The notes beneath the pieces were generated by a model. The model saw only the letters and a list, made by a program, of their open reading frames with translations, did not search any database and had not been told where the DNA came from. A program made the translations under genes and the position numbers. Positions 42,273 through 52,555 of a DNA stretch of 64,000 bases are shown in pieces. Numbering within the stretch: the stretch's first letter is position 1; each line of letters opens with the position of its first letter. Source of the stretch: UBA117 sp049975245 (lineage in GTDB: Archaea; Methanobacteriota; Methanobacteria; Methanobacteriales; Methanobacteriaceae); the NCBI GenBank assembly GCA_049975245.1, contig JBNGDB010000003.1, positions 62,001 through 126,000 of the forward strand, read 5' to 3'.

Positions 42273-42671
42273 TTATCTTCTTTGGCCCATGCCTCTTCCC
42301 ATTCCACGTCCTCGTTTCATGGCTTCAGGGCCTTGAATTTCTTCTAATTTTCCTTCCAAGAAGTATTCAACATTATGCTCCACTGAACCGGCTGCAATTT
42401 TATATACCTTTATTCCAAATTGCTTTAATACATCGAATGCGTTTGGACCAACTGCGCCAGAAATGACAATATCAGCCTTTTCATTTGCTATAATTTCGGC
42501 CGCTTTGATTCCAGCCCCTCCAGATTGGGATATTGCTGGATTTTCTAAAGGTTTAGAATCTTTTATTTCTCCATCTTCTACATTTACAAATACAAAGTAG
42601 GAACATCTGCCAAAAACTGGACTTACTTGTGCTCCTAAATTTTCACCAGTGGATGCAACTGCTATTTTCAT
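42273..42671 (-). CDS. NifX/NifB-like metallocluster-binding protein
   Basis: A 132-residue protein of the dinitrogenase iron-molybdenum cofactor family (MKIAVASTGENLGAQVSPVFGRCSYFVFV). The family binds NifB-co or FeMo-co precursors in nitrogen fixers, and a Mo-Cu-S cluster in ORP. The C-terminus RGRGMGRGMGQRR is basic and glycine-rich. It starts inside the end of the Mrp gene (ATGA overlap), so it is co-translated. Bound metal unknown. Confidence 0.88.
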   Translation of the reverse strand: MKIAVASTGENLGAQVSPVFGRCSYFVFVNVEDGEIKDSKPLENPAISQSGGAGIKAAEIIANEKADIVISGAVGPNAFDVLKQFGIKVYKIAAGSVEHNVEYFLEGKLEEIQGPEAMKRGRGMGRGMGQRR

Positions 42672-43519
42672 TTTTCTTCCTCCTTAAAAAAATCTTCTAT
42701 CTTACTAAATATCTTTATGAATCCCTTTGAAAATTCAGAATCAGGATCCTGTTTTAATACAGGTACTTCATTATCTATGGATTTAGAAACACTTAAATCT
42801 ACAGCTAAACTACCTAAAAATGGAATATCCATTTTTTCTGCTATTTTTTCCCCTTTATTTTCTCCGAAAATTGAAAATTTCTTATTACAATGAGGACACA
42901 CAAATCCGGACATGTTCTCTAAAAGTCCTATTACATTAATATTTAAGTGCTTTAACATATTTATACATTTTCTAACATCGTCCAAAGCCACAGATTGGGG
43001 AGTAGTTACAATAATTACCCCATCAAGTGATTGTATAGATTGTAAAATGGTCAAAGGTTCGTCTCCTGTCCCTGGCGGATTATCAATAATCAATACATCC
43101 AAATCTCCCCAATTTACATCAGACAAAAATTGTCTAATTGCTCCAGTTTTTTTGGGGCCTCTCCATATAATTGGTGAATCTTCGTCCGGCAACAAGAATT
43201 TAGTTGAGATAACTTCTAAACCGTCATCGCTTTTTATAGGTACTATTCCATCTTCATCAAATTTTAAAAAAGACTCTTTAATTCCCAACATATTAGGAAC
43301 ATTAGGGCCATGAAGATCAGCATCTAATATACCTGTTTTATAACCTTTATTTGCAAAAGCCAAAGCTAAATTTACAGCTATTGTTGATTTACCCACTCCA
43401 CCTTTACCACTCATAACAGCTATTTTGTGCTTAATGTTACCCATGGTTTTTGAAATCTTAATATCCTGTTCCATTAAAGCTAACTTCTGTTTCAAATCTT
43501 CTGATTCTTCTTTAGTCAT
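42668..43519 (-). CDS. Mrp/NBP35-family Fe-S carrier ATPase
   Basis: The 283-residue P-loop ATPase has MSGKGGVGKST near residue 34, NPPGTGDEP as switch region and the C-x2-C pair CPHC (near 214) used to bind a bridging [4Fe-4S] cluster between two monomers. ApbC/Nbp35 proteins deliver Fe-S clusters to apo-proteins. In this operon it is flanked by NifX-like genes on both sides, which suggests that it hands clusters to or from them. Confidence 0.9.
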   Translation of the reverse strand: MTKEESEDLKQKLALMEQDIKISKTMGNIKHKIAVMSGKGGVGKSTIAVNLALAFANKGYKTGILDADLHGPNVPNMLGIKESFLKFDEDGIVPIKSDDGLEVISTKFLLPDEDSPIIWRGPKKTGAIRQFLSDVNWGDLDVLIIDNPPGTGDEPLTILQSIQSLDGVIIVTTPQSVALDDVRKCINMLKHLNINVIGLLENMSGFVCPHCNKKFSIFGENKGEKIAEKMDIPFLGSLAVDLSVSKSIDNEVPVLKQDPDSEFSKGFIKIFSKIEDFFKEEEK

Positions 43520-43582
43520 ACTATATCAACTTTAATTAAAATAAATTATGAATAAATTCAATTATAAATTTAAAAATCAATT

Positions 43583-43957
43583 TTAATGTTTTTCTGTGCA
43601 AGAATTATCGCCAGCAGTGGATAATTCACCAGCAATATATTTATCAAATGCTTCCTTAACTGTGCCTGATGCTCCGGAATAAACTTCTAACCCACTGTTT
43701 TTCAGCATAGTGACCGCTTTTGATCCTAAACTTCCACATATTAAAATATCTGCATTATGAGTTAATATTATCTCTGCCGGAGTAATTGCACCACCAGCAT
43801 GTCTTCCTCTGCTTTCTACAATTTCCACATCTTTTATTTCACTATTTTCCATCTTAAGAAAAGTGAAAAAAGGTGATTTTCCAAAATGAGCTGAAATTTC
43901 TGAAGATAAACCTTGATTTTCTAGGGTAGGCATACATATTGTAATAATATTCATCAC
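43583..43957 (-). CDS. NifX/NifB-like metallocluster-binding protein
   Basis: A 124-residue NifX-like protein (MMNIITICMPTLENQGLSS, AHFGKSPFFTFLKM, LICGSLGSKAVTML). It contains the GGAITPAEI helix typical of the family. Different from its paralogue at 42273-42671, including the C-terminus (DNSCTEKH). It follows the DUF134 gene by 12 nt. Ligand unknown. Confidence 0.87.
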   Translation of the reverse strand: MMNIITICMPTLENQGLSSEISAHFGKSPFFTFLKMENSEIKDVEIVESRGRHAGGAITPAEIILTHNADILICGSLGSKAVTMLKNSGLEVYSGASGTVKEAFDKYIAGELSTAGDNSCTEKH

Positions 43958-43969
43958 CTCTGCAATTAA

Positions 43970-44621
<652 letters not shown>

Positions 44622-44649
44622 AAATTATAGAAAAAAACTAAAAACAAAT

Positions 44650-45720
44650 TTAAGGCTTTAAAGTAATTAAAGTTATCTCATTTTTTGATCCCAATCTCAT
44701 AGGAGGTCCCCAAGTCCCAGTACCAGCTGAAACATAAATATAAGTTCCTTTATATTTATAAAGTCCATTAAAATAAGGAAAAGCCAATTTGACCAATAAA
44801 TTAAAGGGAAAAATCTGGCCTTTATGAGTATGTCCAGAAAGTTGTAAATTAATACCAAACTTATTTGAAACATCTACATCTTGCGGAACATGATACATTA
44901 AAATTTTGGGTGCTTTATTATCTATTTTAAGTTTTTTTAGTACATTATTTAGATGATCTTTTTTGAGTGAGTAATCAACGCCAATAATCTGAATACCTTG
45001 AAATTCAAAAATTTCATTGCGCAAAATCTTAATTTTAGTGGGATCCAATACCCGGTAAACTTCATCTAATCCCTCATAAACTTCATGATTACCAATAACA
45101 AACAAAACAGGGGCATCTATTTTATCTATTGCACAGAATGTTTTTTTGTGAAGCTTTGCACTTCCATCAACAACATCCCCAGTTATTAATACAATATCAG
45201 GATGCAGTTCATTAGTTTTTTCCACAATTTTTTCCATGTAACTAGAATTCCTAATAGAACCAATATGAATATCACTAAGTTGAACTATACGAATATTCGA
45301 ACTAATCCCGTTAAAGGGTAATTGAAATTTATTTAATTTTAATATAAACCCATTAATAATCGAATATAAACTTAATAATGAAGAAACTATAACTATAACT
45401 ATTCCTGAGTAAAAATCTGGTAAATTGATCAATAAATTAAGTAATTCGTAGGCAATAAGCAGAAATAGTACGAAGAATGCAATTCCCATCCATGTTGATG
45501 CGAGAGTATAAATAATTCGGGTGTAAATATTGGAGAAATTTCTTTCGATAAACATGGCCATTGGATAAGATACTGAAGCAATTATTATAATAGAGTAAAT
45601 TATATTTATTTGAAAAAAACCAAATAATGCCGACATACGGATGAAAATATAATAATTCAAAGCTAAAAATCCCAAGAAAAAAACAGTTACCATTATAATT
45701 AATTGTAATATTCTTTTCAT
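44650..45720 (-). CDS. Membrane-anchored metallophosphoesterase
   Basis: The 356-residue protein has four or five N-terminal membrane helices (to about residue 125). The calcineurin-like catalytic domain follows: DIHIGS (DxH), GDVVDG, GNHEVY and GHTHKGQ, the full set of metal ligands. The catalytic domain is probably outside or at the membrane face; the substrate could be a phospholipid or nucleotide. It is upstream of the DUF134 gene on the same strand but separated by that gene's own promoter. Confidence 0.87.
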   Translation of the reverse strand: MKRILQLIIMVTVFFLGFLALNYYIFIRMSALFGFFQINIIYSIIIIASVSYPMAMFIERNFSNIYTRIIYTLASTWMGIAFFVLFLLIAYELLNLLINLPDFYSGIVIVIVSSLLSLYSIINGFILKLNKFQLPFNGISSNIRIVQLSDIHIGSIRNSSYMEKIVEKTNELHPDIVLITGDVVDGSAKLHKKTFCAIDKIDAPVLFVIGNHEVYEGLDEVYRVLDPTKIKILRNEIFEFQGIQIIGVDYSLKKDHLNNVLKKLKIDNKAPKILMYHVPQDVDVSNKFGINLQLSGHTHKGQIFPFNLLVKLAFPYFNGLYKYKGTYIYVSAGTGTWGPPMRLGSKNEITLITLKP

Positions 45721-45778
45721 TGGATCCGTCCCCTGAAATAGATATAAATAAATTAAAAAAAATTATTTTTATATTCAG

Positions 45779-46690
45779 TTATATTATAGAAGTTTCAGGT
45801 AGTAGTTTAACCAAAATATAATCATACATAAAGGATTTCTTTATTTCTGCTATATCTTCCAGTACATAATCACTTACCTTTACTTTGGCTATTTCATCAT
45901 GATAGTCATCATATTTGAGTTTTACTCTTACACCGTCCAGTTGACTTACAACTGGAGCAGGTGAATAAACTTCCTTAATGGCAGGAACTTGATTTTCTAT
46001 CTCAGTTTTTACTAATATGGAAGGAACTATAGGCGGATCTTCAGCCATTTCTCTTCTCCTATCATCTAAAATCTTTTCTACTACCTCTACAAGGTTTTTC
46101 ATTGCCCTAATGTCTTCTCCCCGTTTTAATCTTCTTGGAATTCTGCCCAAGCCACTAACGTAAGCTGTGGCTCCTGGAATATCCTTAACATCAATTTCTG
46201 GAGCTCCTGTTACAACTACAGGTATGTCTATACCTTCAAAAAGGTGAGTTTTTTCAATTATACAGTCCCTAAAACTTCCCAGTGCAAATACTGCTAAATC
46301 ATGCTCTTCTATGAGTTTTTTTTCATCCTCGGAGATCATGGCAATTCCTTTACCAGCACCTCTTGAGAGACCAATCATATTATCTTTTGCACCATATCTT
46401 CGAAGATATTCCGATATATCACATGCAGAGTGAGGTAAATGTTGTCTGGCCAGAGTAGGAGATACTATTGCAATTTCTGTGCCAGCCATGGGAGCTATCT
46501 TTATTTTCCCTAATAATTCCTCGGCTTTTTCCTTTACTCTATCAACATCTTCTATCGGAACTGCCAAAGTAAGGACAAGATCCATTTGAAGGAAATTCTC
46601 TTGAAGTACAAATCCTCCTAAATCTTCAATAAGTTCCTTCATTTCTTCATGTTTATGGACTCCGCCGATATAAGTTAAGGTTTCATACAT
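45779..46690 (-). CDS. mmp7: Methanogenesis marker protein 7
   Basis: 303 residues of a family found only in methanogens and relatives (MYETLTYIGGVHKHEEMKEL, SPTLARQHLPHSACDISEYL, GLSRGAGKGIAM). Mmp7 has been placed in the MCR activation complex with McrC (from memory), which would use ATP and Fe-S clusters to reduce F430 nickel. The start overlaps the preceding gene by 16 nt, and GGAG stands before the ATG. Located 11 kb from mcr. Confidence 0.87.
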   Translation of the reverse strand: MYETLTYIGGVHKHEEMKELIEDLGGFVLQENFLQMDLVLTLAVPIEDVDRVKEKAEELLGKIKIAPMAGTEIAIVSPTLARQHLPHSACDISEYLRRYGAKDNMIGLSRGAGKGIAMISEDEKKLIEEHDLAVFALGSFRDCIIEKTHLFEGIDIPVVVTGAPEIDVKDIPGATAYVSGLGRIPRRLKRGEDIRAMKNLVEVVEKILDDRRREMAEDPPIVPSILVKTEIENQVPAIKEVYSPAPVVSQLDGVRVKLKYDDYHDEIAKVKVSDYVLEDIAEIKKSFMYDYILVKLLPETSII

Positions 46691-47223
46691 AATTTTTTCT
46701 CCAATATATTATATCTCAATTCAGCCCTTTCTAACGGATTTTTTGGTACATTTTTATGGGAAGGAAGAAGAATAGTATTTTCGTCGGGGTAAAAATTTAA
46801 TTTATCTTCCAAGTAATCTGGAAAAACAACTGGAGTACTTTCTTCACTATTATTATCTTCTCTAACTATAAACCCCATATCTTCAACTATGTCCTTTATG
46901 AAATTTGAATATACAATAACTTTTATTTTTCGTTTTTGATTTAATTTTTTTAAATTATGGATGTAATTAATTTTATCTTGAAGTTCTTTAATAACTATTT
47001 CATCACTTTTAGTATTGAAAAATCTTGAAATTTTCATTATGCTATTATATATTTGAGAATAAGTGTTAAGTTTTATTTTAATGGATTGAATGTTAGTTTC
47101 TGTCTCGTATAGTGTAACTGCTAATTCAGCATCAGTAGAATTTAGATTTTTTGTAACTATGTAATTTGATAATCCTGCAAATCTCAAAATATCTTGGCAC
47201 ATAGGCGTGCTAACTACTTTCAT
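46675..47223 (-). CDS. Conserved protein encoded upstream of mmp7
   Basis: A 182-residue protein not firmly recognised. The start is set at ATG 47223 (MKVVSTPMCQDILRFAGLSN), with GAGGT 7 nt before it. It ends NPLERAELRYNILEKKL and overlaps the mmp7 start by 16 nt, so the two are translationally coupled. By analogy it may be another methanogenesis marker, for example Mmp17, but the sequence alone does not prove that. No membrane segment or metal motif. Confidence 0.7.
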   Translation of the reverse strand: MKVVSTPMCQDILRFAGLSNYIVTKNLNSTDAELAVTLYETETNIQSIKIKLNTYSQIYNSIMKISRFFNTKSDEIVIKELQDKINYIHNLKKLNQKRKIKVIVYSNFIKDIVEDMGFIVREDNNSEESTPVVFPDYLEDKLNFYPDENTILLPSHKNVPKNPLERAELRYNILEKKLCMKP

Positions 47224-47355
47224 TAAATTTACCTCATTATAAACCAAATTTTGTATAATGTATTATAATAATATATTATAAAATATGGAATTTCTTATAG
47301 AATAATGAATTCAACTTAATTTTGATAGATCGAATGTTTAGATATTGGTGTAATT

Positions 47356-48033
47356 ATGAGAATAACCTTAAGTTTAGAAAAATCTTCCACTAAAGACTTA
47401 GCTATTATGGTGGATGTTTTAAGGGCCAGCACTACCATAACTGTTGCCTTAAATACTTTCAGTAGAGTGATTCCTGTAAAAAATTTAGACACCGCAGAAT
47501 TTATGGCAAAAAAATATGATGCCGTCCTAGCAGGAGAAAGAGGAGGAGCCAGTATAGAATGGTTTGATACTGGAAATTCTCCAGTTCAAATAAAAAATTT
47601 TAAGGGTGAAGCATTAGTTTTGACTACCAGTAATGGTACAAGAATTTTAGAGGAGATGGATGCTGATAATATTTTAATCGGATCATTTGTTAACGCCAAA
47701 GCAGTGGCAGAAAATGCCTTAAAACTAGCTAAGGGCCATATTGAAATTGTTATGGCAGGAGTAAATGGTAGGTTTGCTATAGAGGATTTTTTAGGAGCGG
47801 GAGAAATAATTTCACACCTAAAAGAAAATGAATTAGATGAATACTCAATTGCTGCATTAATGGCATCTCAAAATAATGAATACGTTAATAGAACTGTAAA
47901 AAGTTCTAATTCTGCTTTAAAATTGTATGATTTAGGATTTTCAGATGATGTGGAATTTTGTCTTAAAAGAAATATATATGATATAGTTCCCTCATATGAA
48001 AAGGGGAAGATAAAAAGATTAAAAAACATCTAA
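47356..48033 (+). CDS. comB: 2-phosphosulfolactate phosphatase ComB
   Basis: Second step of coenzyme M synthesis: removes phosphate from 2-phosphosulfolactate. The 225-residue protein has the family signature VDVLRASTTITVAL (about residue 19-32), the LAGERGG loop and the TTSNGT motif. The start is supported by GGTGTAATT before the ATG. Coenzyme M is the methyl acceptor of Mtr and substrate of Mcr, both in this window. Confidence 0.92.
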   Translation: MRITLSLEKSSTKDLAIMVDVLRASTTITVALNTFSRVIPVKNLDTAEFMAKKYDAVLAGERGGASIEWFDTGNSPVQIKNFKGEALVLTTSNGTRILEEMDADNILIGSFVNAKAVAENALKLAKGHIEIVMAGVNGRFAIEDFLGAGEIISHLKENELDEYSIAALMASQNNEYVNRTVKSSNSALKLYDLGFSDDVEFCLKRNIYDIVPSYEKGKIKRLKNI

Positions 48034-48059
48034 AAATAATTTAATGTTGTGATAAATTT

Positions 48060-49226
48060 ATGAACCCCGAATCATTAGAAATTATAGGAACTGCCCATGT
48101 GTCAAAAAAGAGCATGGAAGAAGTAAGAGAAACTATATTAGAAAAGAAACCTGATGTAGTAGCTGTTGAACTTTGTCCTAATCGATATAATAGTCTTATG
48201 AAAGAAAAGTATGGCGACCCTGATGAAGATAAAAAGAAAATTCCTCTAAGAGAAATGATTAAAGGGGATAAACTTACTTTATTTCTGGTTAGTGGTTTTT
48301 TATCATATATTCAAAGAAAAATTGGTGACGAAGTGGGAGTCAAACCAGGTTCAGAAATGTTAGTGGCCATTGAAGCTGCCGAAGAAGTAGGTTCTAGAGT
48401 TGCACTTATAGATAGGGACATCACTATAACACTGAAACGTGCTTTGAATCAAATGAGTTTCTTAGAAAAATTGAAATTTGTTTATGGTATAATTGGTTCA
48501 TTTTTTAGTAAAGAGGAAGAACTGGAAAAAATTGATAGTATTACTCAGGGTGATACTTTAAAAGAAGTGATGGAATATTTTCAATCCATGTCTCCCCAAG
48601 CATATGAAGTACTAGTTACAGAAAGAGATGCATTTATGGCTAAAATGCTGCTGGGAATTGAAGAAGAAAATGTTATTGCCGTGGTAGGGGCGGGACATAA
48701 ACAAGGAATAACTAAATATCTTAAAAATCCACAAGATATTCCTCCAATGCAACAGCTAATGAGCATTAAAAAATCCAAGTTTCCAATAAGTAAGCTTATT
48801 GTATATTCAATACCTGTAATATTTATTGGAATATTTATAATGGCGTTGATTCAAGGCATAAATATACAAGGGGGGCTATTACAATTTATATTACTCACAG
48901 GTGGTCTGGCCTTTTTAGGATCGATTTTAACTGGGTCCAAAATTTATTCAGCATTAACTGCCTTCGCAGTAGCGCCAATAACCTCCATTCACCCCCTTCT
49001 TGCAGCGGGATGGTTTGCCGGACTAGTTGAAGCTAAGTTGAGGAAGGTAAACTCTGAAGATTTCAGTGACATTACCAAATGTGACTCTTTTAAAGAATTA
49101 ATGAAGAATAATCTTTTCCGGGTATTACTAGTTGTAGTTGGCGCAAACATTGGATGCAGCATAGGCACATTGATATCTATACCTAATGTCATTTTTCCAC
49201 TATTCAGTAAAATAATAGGCGGATAA
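48060..49226 (+). CDS. TraB/PrgY-family membrane protein
   Basis: The 388-residue protein has the TraB domain (residues 1-225) with GTAHVSKKS, VAVELCPNRY and VGAGHKQGI, the conserved motifs named for the pheromone shutdown protein. The fold is related to TIKI/erythromycin-esterase-type metalloproteases. Four or five membrane helices follow (about 240-388). Molecular function in archaea unknown. It follows comB by 26 nt and is probably co-transcribed. Confidence 0.85.
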   Translation: MNPESLEIIGTAHVSKKSMEEVRETILEKKPDVVAVELCPNRYNSLMKEKYGDPDEDKKKIPLREMIKGDKLTLFLVSGFLSYIQRKIGDEVGVKPGSEMLVAIEAAEEVGSRVALIDRDITITLKRALNQMSFLEKLKFVYGIIGSFFSKEEELEKIDSITQGDTLKEVMEYFQSMSPQAYEVLVTERDAFMAKMLLGIEEENVIAVVGAGHKQGITKYLKNPQDIPPMQQLMSIKKSKFPISKLIVYSIPVIFIGIFIMALIQGINIQGGLLQFILLTGGLAFLGSILTGSKIYSALTAFAVAPITSIHPLLAAGWFAGLVEAKLRKVNSEDFSDITKCDSFKELMKNNLFRVLLVVVGANIGCSIGTLISIPNVIFPLFSKIIGG

Positions 49227-49315
49227 ATGAATAATTATTTGATTGCCTGACAATAAATCATGACTATTAAAACATTATTAAAAAAAATGATAAGTGATAG
49301 ACTTAGAGGAATTTT

Positions 49316-49528
49316 ATGTATTTGGTCTTTAGATGTGATTGTGGACGAGCAATGTACTCCAAAGAAGGGGTAGTTAGAAAAAAATGTGTTTGTGGTAAAC
49401 TAATTACTTTAAAAAGTCGTAGAATAATTAAAAAAGCTGATGATTTCAAAACTGCATCTGAATTAGTAAGAGAATTGCAAGAAGAGAAGTATGGTGGTTT
49501 AAAATTCACTACAGCAGATAAAATATGA
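49316..49528 (+). CDS. DUF1922 zinc-ribbon-like small protein
   Basis: A 70-residue protein MYLVFRCDCGRAMYSKEG...CVCGKLI, with two Cys-x-Cys pairs that form a small zinc site, and an ADDFKTASELVRELQEEKYGG helix. It matches the family of MTH1184, whose structure is known but role is not. A GAGG site precedes the ATG. Confidence 0.85.
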   Translation: MYLVFRCDCGRAMYSKEGVVRKKCVCGKLITLKSRRIIKKADDFKTASELVRELQEEKYGGLKFTTADKI

Positions 49529-49649
49529 AGAATAGTTTAAATTTTTATTATTACAGAACATATCATTGATAAAAAATTAATATCCCCCAAAAACGAATAA
49601 TATATATTTAAAAAAAATGTTTTATTAAATTTCTAAAATTTAGGCTTTT

Positions 49650-51239
49650 ATGATATCTGATATCTATAACATAACAAGAAAAGGGGAAAGAAAAAATTTA
49701 GAATTTAAAAAAAAGTTAACTAGAGATTACCATCTCCTTGAAGATCGTAAACAACGCCTAGCCTCGCAAATGAAATACAGGATGGAACGAGGTAATGGAG
49801 AAGCTGTTTATTTCATAGGAGTAGACGACGATGGTGAATTAGTAGGTTTAGACCCTGAAAAATTTGATGAATCATTATTTGTTTTAAAAGAAATTGCCAG
49901 TGAAATAAAGGCTGAATTTCAAAATATAGAAAAATACCAGGTTAACCATGGAAGTATTGCCCGTGTTTTCATTGGTAAAAAACCCGGTACCAACAAAGAA
50001 CATTTATTAATTGGAGTAGCTGGACACGTAGATCACGGTAAAAGTACATTGCTGGGAACATTAACCACCGGACAACTGGATGATGGATCCGGTAAGACCC
50101 GTATATTTTTGGATGTGCAGAAACATGAAATAGAAAGGGGTTTGTCTGCAGATCTATCATTTGCTATTTACGGGTACATAGATAATAATCCTATCCACAT
50201 TAAAAATCCCTTGGATAAAAAAGAAAAATCAAAACTGGTGGAAAAATCTGAACGCTTAATATCATTTGTTGACACTGTTGGCCACGAACCTTGGCTTAGA
50301 ACAACCATACGTGGAATAGTAGGACAAAAATTAAACTACGGATTACTTACTATTGCTGCTGATCAAGGTCCTACTCACATAACCAAAGAGCATCTTGGAA
50401 TAATTCTGGCCATGGACCTTCCAGTGATCATTACCATAACAAAAATTGACTTGGTAAATGATGAAAAAATAAAAAAGGTTAAAGAGAAAATATTTGAGAT
50501 TCTTAAACTGGTGGGAAGAATTCCCTATAAAGTCGAATCAGAGGATGATGCAGAGTTTATTGCCAAAAATATGAACCAACATTTAGTTCCTGTGGTAATG
50601 ATTTCCACTGTGACCGGGAAGGGATTAAATCTACTTAACAAACTATTTGTGAATTTAAAAAGCCCTGTTAAGGATAAGAACCTTGGAAAACCATTTATGA
50701 TGTATATTGACAAGATATATTCTGTAGTGGGTGTTGGAACTGTTGTAAGTGGAACAATTCGTCAAGGTAAAGTAGAAAAAGGTAGTAAATTACAATTAGG
50801 GCCTACAAATTCAGGTAAATTTATGGATGTAACTGTTAAATCCATTGAAATGCATCATTATAAAATAGGGTGTGCCGAGACAGGAGATGTGGTTGGAATC
50901 TCCATCAAAGGAGTGAATATAGGAGATATTAAAAGAGGAATGATTCTCTGTGACCCTGATTATGAAGCTAATTCTGTGAGGGAATTTGAAGCAGATGTGG
51001 CAATACTGGTGCATCCAACTGCCATAAAAAAGGGCTATGAAAGTGTAACTCATATAGAAACTATTTCTGAAACCACTGTCTTTGAATCTCTGGATAATAA
51101 CTATTTATCTGCAGGAGATAGTGGTACTGTGTTAATGAGATTTAAATACAGGCCATATTGTATTAAAGAAGGGCAAAAATTAATATTTCGAGAGGGAAGA
51201 AGTAAGGGTATAGGTACGGTTAAAAAAATTGTTAAATAG
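49650..51239 (+). CDS. GTPBP1-like translational GTPase
   Basis: A 529-residue elongation-factor-like GTPase. A 120-residue N-terminal domain is followed by G1 GVAGHVDHGKST (about 128-139), G3 DTVGHEPW, G4 TKID and G5, and then the beta-barrel domains II and III of the EF-Tu superfamily. The type belongs to the archaeal/eukaryotic GTPBP1/2 group, linked in eukaryotes to rescue of stalled ribosomes. No strong ribosome binding site; a TATA-like AATAATATATATTTAA at about 49597 suggests a leader of about 20-30 nt. Confidence 0.88.
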   Translation: MISDIYNITRKGERKNLEFKKKLTRDYHLLEDRKQRLASQMKYRMERGNGEAVYFIGVDDDGELVGLDPEKFDESLFVLKEIASEIKAEFQNIEKYQVNHGSIARVFIGKKPGTNKEHLLIGVAGHVDHGKSTLLGTLTTGQLDDGSGKTRIFLDVQKHEIERGLSADLSFAIYGYIDNNPIHIKNPLDKKEKSKLVEKSERLISFVDTVGHEPWLRTTIRGIVGQKLNYGLLTIAADQGPTHITKEHLGIILAMDLPVIITITKIDLVNDEKIKKVKEKIFEILKLVGRIPYKVESEDDAEFIAKNMNQHLVPVVMISTVTGKGLNLLNKLFVNLKSPVKDKNLGKPFMMYIDKIYSVVGVGTVVSGTIRQGKVEKGSKLQLGPTNSGKFMDVTVKSIEMHHYKIGCAETGDVVGISIKGVNIGDIKRGMILCDPDYEANSVREFEADVAILVHPTAIKKGYESVTHIETISETTVFESLDNNYLSAGDSGTVLMRFKYRPYCIKEGQKLIFREGRSKGIGTVKKIVK

Positions 51240-51281
51240 AAGTTTTTTCTTATATAACTTTTAGAAATAATTTTAGTAATA

Positions 51282-52133
51282 TCATTTTAAATTATAATCA
51301 ATTTTTATATTTTTAATCATTTCACAAGCCTTACATATATTGGCAGAAGAGGGTTCTCCACAATTTTCACACTCCAGAAGGATGATATGCTGTTTTTCAA
51401 ATTTAAATGATTTTTTAAATGAATTGATAATAGATATTTTTGTTCCAGGTCTTTTAGATTCAAATTCGTTTAGAAAATTCTTAATTTTAGATCTTAGAGA
51501 TCGGGACGAATAGGGACATTCTGCAAAATGTACTTCAATACTATTCAAAACTGCCCATAAACCCACTTCTTTTTCTAAAACATTCCATAATGGTTTTATT
51601 CTTGGAATTAACTTGGGATGGATAAGATCAAGTTTAGGACCAAATTTATAAAATTTAATTAGATCTGCTCGAGCAAAACTCATTAAAAAGGATTGAATTT
51701 CATCATCCAGATTGTGTCCCGTGGCTATTTTAACTGCTCCCTCATCATAAGCTGTTTTATTTAACAAATATCTTCTAAAAACACCACAAGGAATACATGC
51801 ACTTTTATATTCATCTGAAATATCATCTAGACTAAAACCAAGTTCTTCTTTGAAAGATTTTTTAATAAAGTTTACATTTAATTTTTGGGCAAATTTTTCT
51901 GCTAAAACAATTCCATTTTCCCTATACCCCCCAATACCTTCATCTATAGAAATGGCAAAAATTTCAAAATCAAAATCATTTTGGAGTCTATGAAGCATTT
52001 GCAATGTTAAAACACTATCTTTACCTCCGGATAATGCTACCGCTATCTTATCTCCCGGATCTATCAAATTGTACTCGATAATTGTATTTCTAACTTTTTT
52101 TTCAATTTTTTCATTAAATTTTTCTGGATCCAT
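51282..52133 (-). CDS. TIGR00269-type tRNA 2-thiolation-like ATP pyrophosphatase
   Basis: A 283-residue PP-loop enzyme with SGGKDS (about 35-40), the CIPCGVFRR pair for an Fe-S cluster, and GHNLDDEIQSFL. It belongs to the TtuA/Ncs6 group that puts sulfur on tRNA uridine 34 or 54. The C-terminal zinc finger is present (CENCGEPSSANICKAC) but the N-terminal zinc finger of classical TtuA is missing: the protein starts MDPEKFNEKIEKKVR. Target uridine unknown. Confidence 0.85.
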   Translation of the reverse strand: MDPEKFNEKIEKKVRNTIIEYNLIDPGDKIAVALSGGKDSVLTLQMLHRLQNDFDFEIFAISIDEGIGGYRENGIVLAEKFAQKLNVNFIKKSFKEELGFSLDDISDEYKSACIPCGVFRRYLLNKTAYDEGAVKIATGHNLDDEIQSFLMSFARADLIKFYKFGPKLDLIHPKLIPRIKPLWNVLEKEVGLWAVLNSIEVHFAECPYSSRSLRSKIKNFLNEFESKRPGTKISIINSFKKSFKFEKQHIILLECENCGEPSSANICKACEMIKNIKIDYNLK

Positions 52134-52249
52134 TATTCAAACCTATAATTTTGTCTTGGTTAACCGTTTTCAAATTATTTTAAGTTTTTAAATAATATGA
52201 TAGAGTAATACTTAAAAAATATATAATAATTTTAACATATATATTAGAC

Positions 52250-52555
52250 ATGATATCTGCCGAAATTACCATAATCCCTATTGGAACTGGTGAAACCAGT
52301 TTAAGCGATTATGTGGCTGCTGCAGTAGCTGCTATTAAAGAAAAAGGTGTAAAATATAAGATTAGTGGATTAGGAACTATATTGGAAAGTGATAATCCAC
52401 AAGAAATATTTGATGCAGTACAAGCAGCCCACGAAGCTGTTTTTCTCAAAGGTTCCAATAGAGTTGCTACCAACATAATAATAGACGATAGAAGAGATGC
52501 GGATAAAACTTATAATGAAAAAATTTCTTCTGTAAAGGAAAAAATTGGAGAATAA
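52250..52555 (+). CDS. MTH1187-family thiamine-binding protein (DUF77)
   Basis: A 101-residue ferredoxin-like-fold protein (MISAEITIIPIGTGETSLSD), the family of MTH1187/YkoF-like thiamine binders. It probably binds thiamine or a pyrimidine. There is no ribosome binding site, and the TATA-like AAATATATAATAA lies about 27 bp upstream of the ATG, so the mRNA may be leaderless. Confidence 0.88.
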   Translation: MISAEITIIPIGTGETSLSDYVAAAVAAIKEKGVKYKISGLGTILESDNPQEIFDAVQAAHEAVFLKGSNRVATNIIIDDRRDADKTYNEKISSVKEKIGE

